NCBI GenBank assembly: GCA_963942565.1
Contig: OZ012685.1
Location: 46,119,139 to 46,183,138 of the forward strand
DNA length: 64,000 nt
Direction of reading: 5' to 3'
Source of the DNA: Maea johnstoni
Lineage: Eukaryota; Annelida; Polychaeta; Spionida; Magelonidae
Position numbers and translations under genes: made by a program
Shown here: positions 13,787 to 24,059 of the stretch, one piece after another
Layout of the letters: each line of letters opens with the position of its first letter
Position numbering within the stretch: position 1 is the first letter of the stretch
Notes under the pieces: generated by a model
The model's database searches: none
What the model was told of the DNA's origin: nothing
The model's input: the letters and a program-made list of their open reading frames with translations, nothing else

Positions 13787-14167
13787 GCACTTAACCTACA
13801 GTATAACAAGTCCATTGTTACCCCTTGAAATGAGAGAAGATGCCCACAGCAAATATAATAAAAATCTAGCTGACAGTGAAATGAATGAACCCCAATTATT
13901 TTGAATTCAAGATGCAATATAAATTGCATTCAAGAATATTTCAAAGATAAAGGTTACAATAAATCTATACTATCTATTACTCTTTGTTATTTATGGCAGC
14001 CTAGTGGTTGTACTAGGGAGACAATTGCAACTTGCTTGTGGTCCATGGTCTCATATGATTGAATCAATTTCCTGGCTGATGTTTTTTACACTGATGGTAA
14101 ATCAACTGCGGGTGAGGCTTACAGCCAGTCCCGATATAGTGTCCTTATTCTTTCTTGTCTTGCTTAG

Positions 14168-14475
14168 TCTAGAATTAGGGCCATCATACATATTTTTTAA
14201 TGCTGTCTAGAATTAAGGCTATCATACATATTTTGTTATTGCGTGCTAGAATTTAGGCTGTCATACATACTTTGTTAATGCAGTCTAGAATTAAGGCTGT
14301 CATACATATTTTGTTATTGCAGTCTAGAATTAAAGCTATCATACATATCTTGTTAATGCAGGTTAGAATTTAGGCTGTCATACATATTTTGTTAATGCAG
14401 GTTAGAATTTAGTCTGTCATACATACTTTGTTAATACAGGCTAGAATTTAGAGTGGGATGTATATTTTGACAATG
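14168..14475 (+). repeat. Minisatellite, 39-bp unit, about 8 copies
   Basis: Eight head-to-tail units, each opening TCTAGAATT or GTTAGAATT and continuing ...GCTGTCATACATATTTTGTT. Units differ by a few substitutions; the last is the most diverged. The open frame at 14004-14210 runs into the first unit and is not a gene. Confidence 0.92.
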
Positions 14476-14742
14476 CCACAAGTATTATCTCATCAGGCAC
14501 CTAGTAGTCAAGGTGGTCATATTTGTCTGCTCATCAGGCGGTAAGGGTAGATAGGTTGAATAGATGTTGTTCAAGATGTTGTTAAAAAGTTGTTTATCCC
14601 ATTTGGCATTTATGCTTAAGAGTTCCCGTAAAAGTGATGTCCCAATCTATGATACCTTTGATAATGACTAGGTTGAATGGTCTGCAGGGGCCAGATAGGT
14701 TATAAAGCCATAGTTTAAGAAGAGAGCACCAGTAACTAGGCT
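14476..14742. other. Unique host sequence
   Basis: No gene. The segment around 14690-14740 (TATAAAGCCATAGTTTAAGA) is repeated in diverged form at 14998-15030 beyond the MITE, so a local duplication surrounds that insertion. Confidence 0.45.
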
Positions 14743-14746
14743 TTAA

Positions 14747-14951
14747 CCCTTATGCTGCAGATGGCTAATTTAGCCAAAACAAAATTATGCAAAAAAACTG
14801 AAAAATGACTGAAACCCTGGCAAATGGGTACTCATCTGGAAGTACTCAGTAAGAGCTATTCAATGAATACCAACATGACAGGGTTTCGATGATCTTTAAA
14901 AATCTTTGCATTCTTGTGCTTTGGATGAAAGTAGCCTCAGCATTAGAAGGG
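14747..14951 (+). mobile_element. piggyBac-type MITE, 205-bp family
   Basis: Exactly 205 bp. It starts CCCTTATGCTGCAGATGGCT after TTAA (14743-14746) and ends CAGCATTAGAAGGG followed by TAAA. The ends form a short inverted repeat (CCCTT..ATGCTG). CCC ends at TTAA sites are the hallmark of piggyBac elements; this is a non-autonomous derivative with no reading frame. Confidence 0.8.
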
Positions 14952-15244
14952 TAAAGCCACCCTTGAGTCTATCTTTAAAGGGTTTGTAGGGCCCTATAGG
15001 TTATAAAGCCATATCTTAAGAATAGAGACCTAATCAGCCATATCAAATACCTGACCTCGAGACAGCCAGTTCTAGTGCTCTCCCTAAGATTGCCTGGAGT
15101 GTCATGAATGAATGGAGCAACATTCCGCACATAATCTGGCCCACTACAACTGGCGATACCTTTCCTGTGCTGGTTCACCTTGCCCAGGCAATGCTCTATA
15201 ACCTATATAGAGATGTATGGGTGCCCTAACATGTACTGACTTAA

Positions 15245-15466
15245 CCCATTAATGCTCACAGCGGCCAAAACAGGCCTGACGATTTTGGATATATTTTTCT
15301 AATAAGGCATTTTTTTGGAAAATATTTGAAGGAGAAATGTTAACCAGAGGTCAAACGACAACTCTCCTTCAAATGTTTTGATAATTTTTGCTTTATTCCC
15401 GAGTTATTTACAAAAGTACGAAAGTAGCAGACTATACTTTCTAGAGAAACTCTGAGTGTGAATGGG
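15245..15466 (+). mobile_element. piggyBac-type MITE, second family
   Basis: A 222-bp element bounded by perfect TTAA copies at 15241-15244 and 15467-15470. It starts CCCATTAATGCTCACAGC and ends GTGTGAATGGG, giving an inverted end CCCATT. Related but degraded copies are seen at about 3992, 21439, 22076, 47280 and 47510. The 80-codon minus-strand open frame over it is not a gene. Confidence 0.8.
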
Positions 15467-15548
15467 TTAATTAGCTGGCCATGTAGGCCCACTAAGAGAT
15501 GCCTAATAATTGTACACCTAGCATGACAAGGCTCTATATAGCCTATAT

Positions 15549-15907
15549 TGGTGGTGGGACGATCATCAGTTATAATTGACACTTACTCAGTTTCCTCTTT
15601 TTTTTAATGATTTATCGATTATGAAACTGGCAATCGATATTGATCGAAAAAAGGAGACACCTAGCGCTGAAAAATAAAAATAAATGCCCGGCAAGCTGTC
15701 AGTTTCTTCCTATGAAACTAAGCTCCAAAAACACTTCAAAACTATGTTAGAGAGTTTGAAGCATGAAATCATGGACTGGTATTCAGGCACCATCCCAGAT
15801 TATGCATGTTGGAGCTGCAGCACAACATTTGGCTACCGAAGAAGTGAGAAGATCGGTTGGCTGCAACTGATCATTGATGATGAAATGGCAACCGATTCCC
15901 AACCCTA
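15549..15907 (+). mobile_element. hAT-type MITE (related family)
   Basis: A 359-bp element with ends TGGTGGTGGGACGATC and GATTCCCAACCCTA, which form an imperfect inverted repeat. The 8-bp duplication GCCTATAT lies at 15541-15548 and 15908-15915. Size, ends and an interior rich in ATCGAT strings resemble the pair at 307 and 1135. The 74-codon open frame at 15684-15908 falls inside it and has no known domain. Confidence 0.82.
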
Positions 15908-16060
15908 GCCTATATGGAGGTGTGTACTGTATATAGGGCCCATAATGTACTGACTTAGCTGGCCATATTAATTTAGGCCGACTAAGAGATGCCTTTCAAA
16001 TGGTTGTACACCTAGGTCAAACAATGCTCTATTAATCTTATAGAGATGTGCAGGGCCAAA

Positions 16061-16710
16061 CATTTAGCTAATTACCATGAAGATCCTCCCAATCCTCTTG
16101 GCTACAATTTGATCCCTATACTGCTGTTCGACAATTTTTTTGATAATTTTAGACCATTTTTGTTGTGACTAGCTTTGATAGAAGTTAACAGGTTAAGAAT
16201 AGGATATCCAAATTTGACTTCCTAAAAAAACTTGGATATGATATTTTTAAGGGAGACAGCAAAATGTTTGTAGAAAACAATCATTAACATGTATCCACAT
16301 ATCAAGAAGTAATTTTATCTAGTATTCACAAAGCATAACTTGAAATTTTTACTTAGTGAAACGCTGTCTATGTAAATTGTGTAAGACCCGTAAAGGCTGT
16401 TTGTAAGTAGAAGCATGAGAAGGGAAGTTCGTCTTAGACCCAGTTTACCATGTCAATGATCTCAAGTGTCCAACTTTCTCATCACATTCTTGTACCAGTG
16501 TGTGACATAAGCATCAAAACAAGGGACAGTCAAATCCAATTTACATCTCCAAATTTACATCTCCGAATTTTTTTTATAGAGGATAAGCCAGTAGAGCTTT
16601 TCAGATATTTTGAGTATTGATTATGTGGATACAGATTTCATCAGACAATTGCACTTAATTTGTATTGTCTATTTATTTATCCAGCATGTTATTGTGGACA
16701 CAAAGGCCTA
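16061..16710. other. No gene seen
   Basis: Unique AT-rich sequence. I find no exon, RNA gene or repeat I can support. Confidence 0.4.
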
Positions 16711-16713
16711 TAT

Positions 16714-16943
16714 GGCCTAAAAAAGGTTGTTTGTTTCCTGTAACCCTACCCTAACACGTTTTTATTCAAAAAAATCCATACCCTAAAGTGTTTTCCGTCA
16801 TTCCAACTCCCAATCAACGTAAAACATGCATAAAACACACATTTTGGACCAAAAAAATAATGCAATTTTTTTTTTTTTTAACGACCTACCTACCCTATTT
16901 TTTCGGACCGTTACAGGAAACAAACAATTTCTTTTTTTATGCA
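16714..16943 (-). mobile_element. PIF/Harbinger-type MITE (copy 2 of 7)
   Basis: A family member in reverse orientation, with the inverted blocks GTTTGTTTCCTGTAAC and TTACAGGAAACAAAC near the ends. The right terminus has drifted (ATGCA in place of AGGCC), and the flanks are TAT on both sides. No coding capacity; overlapping open frames on both strands are by-products of the repeat. Confidence 0.75.
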
Positions 16944-17142
16944 TATGATAGTTCCACCCTTGGGCCTCACAAGTCTGTATGTAATCCATAACCATTTTGT
17001 TCTCTAACTAGGAAGGGAAACCACTTAATGAACACCCAGCACCAGTACTTGGTTCAATATGCATCCACAGTTAATTAGCACTTTGGTCATTTTCATGATG
17101 TATTAATGTATGTAATTAGCAAGGCGAATGAAAATCATTGTT

Positions 17143-17226
17143 TTCCCTTTCTCTTTTTAGGTGAGTACTTGCTAGTTTGATTACAAGTGATCGATGCAAG
17201 ATTTTCTGGTCTGGTGTATGGTAAGT
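17143..17226 (+). promoter_or_regulatory. Recursive-splice-like site with a 60-nt exon-like block
   Basis: A strong pyrimidine tract (TTTTCCCTTTCTCTTTTTAG) ends at 17160 and is fused directly to a donor, GTGAGT, at 17161. A second excellent donor, ATG|GTAAGTTG, follows at 17220/17221, so the intervening 60 nt would be an exon-like block. All three frames of this block contain stops. In long animal introns such AG|GT(A/G)AGT fusions serve as ratchet points. Here it would lie within a + strand intron about 14.6 kb downstream of the candidate first exon. It may also be a rare non-coding exon or chance. Confidence 0.4.
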
Positions 17227-17950
17227 TGATACTATTCTCAGTATTCTGTGACCTTATACTTTCCTTTACAAGTTGAAACCAGTTAGCAACGACCTACTGC
17301 CATACCATATATGGATGGTAAATATATGGGGATGTATACTTTCTATCTAGCTGGATGGACGTGCCATGGTCCAATTTACATTTAATTTTGCCCTCACTGC
17401 CATACACTTTCTAACCATTCAAAACGTTATTAGATCTCCAAGATAACACTTCATTACTTTAATCAAATTCGTTATTGAGGTGATACCATGATAGAGGGCT
17501 GGGGAGAATCTAAGATTTCTTAGTGCATTTGACTTATATTGAGGGTCATCATGTTCCACCCATAAACAAGGGTTGAATAAGGACCTGATGGTTCCCATGC
17601 CTATATATCTATATTCAATGTGAAACATAGTCACAGTCAGTCAGCTGTAACCAGACATACATCTATTACTGGACAATTATTGTAGGATTTAGGGTAATGT
17701 TAGCGGTTGTAGGTGCAGTGGAAATGACAAGTAATGGACCAATACAGGCATTTATTGGTGTCTGGATGGCACAGGAAATGAGGGTTGACAGTTGATGTGA
17801 GCTTGAACACTTCCCAATATTTGTAGGACATGACTGATGTACTAAAGGAGAGGTATCCTAGCCCCTAGGCCTTTGTGAGGTTGCCCTGGTAGCCTTGTAG
17901 TCTAGAGTGCTGCTGTTATACGGCATAAATCCTGGAAAGAGATATGCAAG
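17227..17950. other. No gene seen
   Basis: Unique sequence; the minus-strand open frame at 17419-17634 has no domain or splice context. Confidence 0.4.
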
Positions 17951-17957
17951 AAAGTTA

Positions 17958-18188
17958 GGCCAAGAAAAAAATATACTTTGTTTCCTGTAACGGTCTGGAA
18001 AAAATAGGGTAGGTAGGTCGGCATTTTTTTTTTTTTTGCATTATTTTTTTGGTCAAAAATGTGTGTTTTATGCATGTTTTACGTTGATTAGGAGTTGGGA
18101 GGGCGGAAAAAACTTTAGGTAGGGATTTTTTTGAATAAAAACTTGTAAGGGTAGGGTTACAGGAAACAAACAACCTTTTTTTTAGGCT
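17958..18188 (+). mobile_element. PIF/Harbinger-type MITE (copy 3 of 7)
   Basis: A 231-bp copy with TTA duplications at 17955-17957 and 18189-18191 and ends GGCC / GGCT. It has the shared inner inverted blocks and the GTGTGTTTTATGCATG core. No coding capacity. Confidence 0.82.
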
Positions 18189-18191
18189 TTA

Positions 18192-19230
18192 TCAATGACT
18201 TTGTGTTAGTTGGTGACTTTCCTAGGTAGAGGCAGAAAAGGTAATGATAAGCAAAAATTAAAATTTTAGAATTTTAGTGCCCTTAATAGCATACATTCAT
18301 GTTTGTAGTGACTCCAAAAAGGACTGGCTAGTTCGGTTTAATATATCTGAGAAAAGCACTTTATTGACTTTTTCAAGGAGAAATATGAAGCAGTACCAAA
18401 CAATATCTCTTCATCCAATATATATGTGGAATCCATGCTTTATTATGAGGTTGTTTAAAATTGTCATAACAACCCGACAGTACTTCTAAGATAAATAGTA
18501 AGGAAGAATGGGTTAAAAAAAAATGAACTTGTGATTGCTATAAATCCAACTTAACTTTTAGCATATTTGCATTTTCAGTATATGACAAAATTTATTTTCA
18601 TTCTTAGTAAATGCATGTTTTAAGGTATAATAGGTAGAACTTAAAACATAACAATACAGTATGACAGCAGCTTTTTCAAAACCGTTGTTTGATGTGACCT
18701 AACAGCATTTTTTTGATCATTACCAGTGGAGCAATTTACCGCAAAAGAAGTAAAATACTTGGCAGGGTAAAATGTTGATGAAGGCATCTATAAATGTCAT
18801 GCTTTTCCTTAAAGCATGTGCTTGAACTGCTTGCATTACTGCTGGCTATGTAATAATGTGGGCTTTGACACAGTCTTTCAACAATACGAGCGCGATAGAA
18901 ACAATGTATCTTGTAATGAAAACTCTTGCAAAGCTCTTTCGAATGTCATATTATTGGTATCCGCATAGAATGAATAAATCCTGTTGGAAAGTCATCATGA
19001 GCAGTTATAAGACAATTGCACATCAAGAAAAACTCATTTTACGCTACTTTTTTGGATGCAAGATACTGTGTAAACTGATGGTAATGAACAAGCTGGTGTC
19101 CTGCTGTGCATTGCAATGAATTACAATGTGCCTTGATTATGGAATTACACGTTTCTGATTGAATGGTTTAACTTTTCATGTTAAGTTCTCATGATAGCCC
19201 TTTTAGATGTATATGACACTTATCAACCTT
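18192..19230. other. No gene seen
   Basis: AT-rich unique DNA. Open frames at 18277-18489 and 18856-19119 show no recognisable motif, and no flanking splice signals make them convincing exons. Confidence 0.35.
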
Positions 19231-19238
19231 TGCACTTA

Positions 19239-19473
19239 GGCCTAAAAAAAGAAATTGTTTGTTTCCTGTAACGGTAGGGAAAAAATAGGGTAGGTAGGTT
19301 GGTAAAAAATATTTTTTTTGCTTTATTTTTTTGGTCAAAAATGTGTGTTTTATGCATGTTTAATGTTGATTGGGAGTTGTGAGGGTAGAAAAAAACTTAA
19401 GGGTAGGGATTCTTTTGAATAAAAACTTGTTAGGGTAGGGTTACAGGAAACAAACAACTTTTTTTCTTAGGCC
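19239..19473 (+). mobile_element. PIF/Harbinger-type MITE (copy 4 of 7)
   Basis: A 235-bp copy with perfect GGCC ends (GGCCTAAAAAAAG on the left) and TTA duplications at 19236-19238 and 19474-19476. Same internal blocks as the other copies; length close to the family norm. Confidence 0.87.
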
Positions 19474-19679
19474 TTACTGTATGTCACTTGAAGCACTAGA
19501 CAACAAACCTGATCACCGTGCATTTTGTGCCTTATCACTACAAGTGATAAGCCCTCTAGACGTTCCTCCTTGTGACTCTGTCTCTAAACTATCAGGGACT
19601 GCTAGACACTGTCTCGCTGAGTGTATTACAATCTACATTGTACTTAACATACATGACTATCACACCTTGAAAGGCCTCA

Positions 19680-19790
19680 CCCATTTGGCAATATTTTTTG
19701 CTAAGTACTCCGGTTTCCTCCACCATCAATAGTCATGATTTAGCCTGAATATGGCAGATAAATTGACATAATTATAAAATCCTAATATAA
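19680..19790 (+). mobile_element. SINE 3' fragment
   Basis: The segment GTACTCCGGTTTCCTCCACC followed by TAGTCATGATTTAGCC and AAATTGACATAA matches the 3' halves of the SINE-like copies at about 45670 and 48250. The 5' tRNA-like part is not evident, so this is a truncated copy. Confidence 0.55.
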
Positions 19791-20750
19791 AATGAAATGA
19801 TAGTTTATTTTTGTTCAGTTACTTATTGAAATTATCATTTAGTCTCATGCTTAAATTGATTTGGATTTGGAAATTCATCTGTGATTGAGATAAAACCTCT
19901 GGGTTGTGTCGTAGTTGGTGTATTATCAGGTACTATATGGTTAGTAGTTATTACAGTGAGGCCAGCTATTGGAAGCACCTCTGAGATATCTCCAATGTGT
20001 TCTGATGCTCATGAAAGCCACAGTTGAAGAGATCCCTCCATACATACACTATAAGTACTATAATTCACTTCTCCTCCAAGTGCACTCATCTGTGTAAACA
20101 AATACCTGCTGGGATGAGGCACATTGGCCCGACTCCAGCCTGACGGGGGATTCAGCACCCCGAGATGAAGTGAAGTGTGGCACGGAAATTGGAAGTCAAA
20201 TATTGGATGTCATGGATGATTAGGCATGAAAAGCATGGTGTATCATAGCGTATATTGGGGGAGATATTCAAGGTCAACTCTGTTTCACTTTCAGTACGAT
20301 AGGAAACATCCTAATAGATATACACTATATAGATCAGTCAAATGCAATTGACCTAGAAATAGGTACTATGCATTTTTTTGCAATGTTAAGCACAGTTTTT
20401 CGGTGACACAATTTGATAAATAAAGCAATATAATGAATAATATGTTTTGACCCAGGTATTTTTTGGGAAAAAAAGTGTTAATCAGAACTCAACCAACCAC
20501 TGTCCAATAAATGTTTTGTGAATTTATGCCTAATTTTAAAGTTGATTTTTATAATTGCTATATATGTATTCATAATACTTTTTCATGGAAATCTCCAGAC
20601 ATGAATGGGATAAACAGTAAAACTGTTGACATTATGAGGATAGCTTGCTGTGGAGCACTCACACAGTGTGACTTGGTTGCTTGTTTCTTATAGACTGAGC
20701 AAATATAGTTCTTTTCTGTGTACTAGCATTGAGCAATGATTCAAAGCACA
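19791..20750. other. No gene seen
   Basis: AT-rich unique sequence. A possible degraded TTAA-MITE end (CATGAATGGGATAAA) lies near 20600. Confidence 0.35.
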
Positions 20751-21065
20751 TGGTGTCTGTGCCTCTCATACTTCTAAATTGCATTGTAATATAAAATAAA
20801 GCTATGAGGTTATCTTGTACATACATTACAGCCCAATCAGCCTGTTACTTCTGTGACACTCCTATTTCTGCACTACCTTGACCTTCAAATGCATTGAAGT
20901 AAGACATCTCTGCAATAAAACTCAAGTGAGATAGATTCTATTTTACAAAATATGGGGCTAATGGTTTCTGTACCGCTCATATTTCTGCACTTCTTTGACC
21001 TTCTAATGCATTGAAGTAAAACATCTGTGTATATGATATAGCTGAGAGATTCTTTCATGCAAACA
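20751..21065 (+). repeat. Old tandem duplication, two clear units of about 120 bp plus a weaker one
   Basis: Units share CTGTGMCNCTCNTAYTTCTG, then TTTGACCTTC, then AATGCATTGAAGTAA and ACATCT. Clear copies start at about 20849 and 20969; a weaker one starts at about 20757. The minus-strand open frame 20885-21106 is read through these units and its C-terminus repeats itself for that reason. Confidence 0.65.
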
Positions 21066-21432
21066 TCAGCATGCAATGAAGCTAGGGATGAGAGGTGTGT
21101 CCTCACACAAAATATTTATAAGTGGCACGCTTGTTATGTAGGAAACTAATGGGTCCCTGTTTGCAGTTGTAATTTAGAAGGCAAAGTACCATTACCGCCA
21201 AGCAAACCAACCTGTATCTCTTATGTTTGCCAGTGGATATAATTTGGTTTTCCATAACACAAATACAACTGGTATTTAACTCATTCATGCCAAGAATACC
21301 TGGATGCAATAGAGAAGATTGATTCACATGTCATGAAATATATAACTTTTGTCTCCTATTTTACTGAAACGATCATATTTACAAAAATGTGCATTTGCAT
21401 CAGAATCAGATCATCTGACTGCTCTTAAGGTG

Positions 21433-21840
21433 AATTAACCCATTCATGCCTGCAGTGCCCAATACATATAATGCCTGTCAATGTTGGTGCACATTCTCTC
21501 CATTAAACTAAACTTAAAGGTTATTTAGAAAAAAAATGTTTGAAGCCAAGAACTCTTCTTCAAATGTCCTTTACTCCCATGTTATTTTTCAAGAGTTATG
21601 AATAGACACAAAATGAATACTTAAACCCATTCAAAACTTGATATCTATATAACAAAAGGAATTTTCTAAAAAATATTTTAATGAAAATGTAGATCAAAAT
21701 TCAACTCATGACCCTCCTTCAAATAGTTTGTGAATGTGTGATTAATTCCAAAGTTCCAGACATTTCTTGTCAAGGAGATCAGCAAGTATTATTGGGTTAA
21801 GGTAACTCTTGACATGAATGGGTCAATATTAAATGTGGTT
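21433..21840 (+). mobile_element. TTAA/CCCATT MITE cluster (degraded)
   Basis: It starts at TTAA (21435) with CCCATTCATGCCTGCAG and meets a GGG-TTAA end at 21796; a further GAATGGGTC end lies at 21831. Inside, ACCCATTC recurs near 21625, so two copies of the second piggyBac-type family seem to be joined or nested. No coding capacity. Confidence 0.5.
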
Positions 21841-21980
21841 GAGATGTTTTGCGGTATTTATCTGTAGGTGTAGTTGATATATGTGGGTGTTTAGATGGTT
21901 TCTGTTGACCTAGGTTTTATCTATACAGCCAACTGCTTGGTATACAGAGAGGTATACAGATTGGAAATAGTGATGGGCGA

Positions 21981-22002
21981 GGGGGGGGGGGGGGGGGGGG
22001 GG
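21981..22002 (+). repeat. Poly-G tract (22 G)
   Basis: An uninterrupted run of G, long enough to form quadruplex structures and to be error-prone in replication and assembly. Confidence 0.9.
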
Positions 22003-22069
22003 ATCTGTGTTTAGATGCTTTCAGGGAAAGGAAGAGATGCTTTTACTAATGGAATATTAAACCGTCATA

Positions 22070-22392
22070 CTGAACCCATTAATTCTCACGGCAGCAAAAA
22101 CAGCCTTACAATTTTGATGAAATATTTCAGATGAGGTGATAGTTGGAAAAATAACCAAAGGGGAAATTTTAATCTGGGCACTATCAACGACTCTCCTTCA
22201 AATTGTTTGTAAAATTGGTTAACTTAAATTAACACAGAGCTTGACATTAAAGGTATACCTGGGGACTCATTTGCAGGCAATATTGTTATCTCCAGGGCAG
22301 CCAAAAAGGCCTGTGTAAATATTTACAGGTGTATTTCTGATAGAAGCATAGTAAGGAAATTATTTAAAGCATATTTATTAATCACATCAAAG
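22070..22392 (+). mobile_element. TTAA/CCCATT MITE relic
   Basis: GAACCCATTAATTCTCACGG at 22074 matches the left end of the family seen at 15245, and the following AACAGCC..AATTTTGATGAAATAT continues that match. The right end is not defined. Degraded copy. Confidence 0.45.
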
Positions 22393-22577
22393 CAGGGTTC
22401 GACTTTCCCAGGGGCTCAGGGGCATATGCCCCTAGATTTTGCTGTGGGCCCCTAAACGTTTCCAATTAGGGGCCCAAAATAGTATCTATTTTAACCAGAA
22501 ATGCTGTTTTTGACCACTATTTTTTTATCATAAAACCTTTTCGGGCCCTTACTCGGAAATCTAAGTGTCAGACCCTG
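22393..22577 (+). mobile_element. Small hAT-like MITE
   Basis: A 185-bp element starting CAGGGTTCGACTTTCCCAGG and ending CTAAGTGTCAGACCCTG, an imperfect inverted repeat (CAGGGTYNGAC). It contains the self-complementary GGGGCATATGCCCC. Flanks share CAAAG, but a full 8-bp duplication is not clear. hAT affiliation is therefore tentative. Confidence 0.55.
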
Positions 22578-22663
22578 CAAAGGCAACACTTTTAAAGGAT
22601 CTCCAAGCAAGAAATAGTTAAAATCTGTCTGGAGCTACTTATACACTCTTGGCTATTGTCTGT

Positions 22664-22684
22664 CCCCCCCCCCCCCCTCCCCCC
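22664..22684 (+). repeat. Poly-C tract, interrupted
   Basis: Fourteen C, a T, then more C. Same class of homopolymer as the other C/G runs in the window. Confidence 0.8.
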
Positions 22685-23039
22685 TAGATGAAACTCCATG
22701 ACAAGTATTTCCTTGACCTATGATATTTTTTAAAAACATAGTTACAAACTAAGCATATACAACATTTGAAGGAGAGTAGTGGGTAACATTCTCACTAACA
22801 TTTTTTTCATCTATTTTCAGAAAAAAGTTCATGCCACATGGGTGTGAATGGGTCAATCCTTTAAACAATGCTCCCATTGTTAAAATACAGTACAGCTGGA
22901 TTGATGACTAGATCTCTCTCACTGAGAGCAAACCCTGTACCTTGTTATGTGTTTTGTAGATGATATGCGGGATGTTTTATTACAGTCTTGGCAGAGTTCA
23001 TTGAAGATGATTCATAAATAAAGAGCTACTAATTGAAAA

Positions 23040-23440
23040 GCTAGCTTGTAAGTGGTGCAACTCATTATGTAAATATTGTGAGTGGAATTCTTGGCTCTTG
23101 ATGAGGTGTAGGATGAGAACTAAATATTTGTGTTATGCATATGAACTGAAGAAAGAAAATAGAACAGAGCAGAAATACCATATGTACTTAAGTAAATCTT
23201 TGTAAAGACATGAGTAAAGTGAACAAGGTGTGGAATGAGTAATACATATTCTTATTGTGCATCAGAAGCGAAAGAAACAAAACCCAGAGGTGAAGCCAAA
23301 TCTCTATTGTAATACATCTATGTAAACATAATGAGTAAAAGCTAACTCTTGACTAGGTGTGGGTTGAGCACTAAATATTCTTGTCATGCATCAGAACAGA
23401 GAAAAAACAACAAAGCAAGTATATGTACCAAGTTGAACAT
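23040..23440 (+). repeat. Old tandem triplication, unit about 125-140 bp
   Basis: Three diverged units share, in order, ATGAGTAAA-like, CTTGAYNAGGTGTRG, TGAG.ACTAAATATTYTTGT and ATGCATCAGAA followed by A-rich GAAAGAAA. They begin near 23060, 23200 and 23325. No reading frame is conserved. Confidence 0.62.
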
Positions 23441-23976
23441 AAAATGAATACCTTTATAGTCCAGGCAGACTATTACTGAATGAATGGCTTGATTCTGCGT
23501 TGATTTAACAAGCTGAGATAGCAACAGGAAAGTCATCAGTATGAATCACCGTAGTGCATCAGCAGCTATGAAAATAACTCAGAGGCCTGAAGACTCACCA
23601 AGGTGGCATTTATGATGTAGGCTTACTTATATTAGTTCTGCGTCTTTTCACCTGAAGAAGGCCGCATTGCTAAGACAGATTTTATCAGGACCATTCATTT
23701 TCTTATATTTAAAAAAAACAAAAACAAGCAGTGCCATTTTTTATTCCTGGATTAGATTCATTGATAACCAAATAGAGGTCTTTTTCATCAGTACAATTTT
23801 GTTTATCATCACTTCTAGGCTATTGTAGCTACTAAGGCGACAGTTACTTGATTTATTGATTTTATTATATTTTTTTCTTCTTTTTTTTAACACACAGAAA
23901 TCTAAGTAAGCAACCAGTCAGGAGGGAGGTAAACAAATAAAGTGATTTTTTAGCTAGTACTAAAATACATACTTAA
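23441..23976. other. No gene seen
   Basis: Unique sequence. A pyrimidine-rich tract ending ACACACAG at about 23898 looks like a 3' splice site, but no coding frame follows. Confidence 0.35.
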
Positions 23977-23993
23977 CCCCCCCCCCCCCCCCC
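23977..23993 (+). repeat. Poly-C tract (17 C)
   Basis: Uninterrupted C run immediately before the large minisatellite. Confidence 0.9.
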
Positions 23994-24059
23994 ATCACAA
24001 ATAGTTTTGATGATCATGTATACTTTTTGGCTTGGCCCTAATAGAATTAAGTGAACTGA

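Larger units (their letters stand above)
15180..16060 (+). repeat. Tandemly duplicated host unit carrying two nested MITEs
   Basis: Landmarks GTACTGACTTA..GCTGGCC, ACTAAGAGATGCCT and TTGTACACCTAG occur in order at about 15235-15525 and again at 15949-16012. The first unit is split by a TTAA MITE (15245-15466), and a hAT MITE (15549-15907) sits between the units. The second unit keeps the joined sequence GTACTGACTTAGCTGGCC and so acts as an empty site for the TTAA insertion. Confidence 0.72.

Noticed and set aside
15684-15908. 74-codon + strand open frame
   Set aside because: It lies inside a hAT-type MITE with a perfect 8-bp duplication and shows no transposase motif.
23898-23935. Possible 31-nt microexon after a strong pyrimidine tract
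   Set aside because: The donor (GAG|GTAAAC) is weak and the phase expected from the candidate first exon gives an immediate stop.
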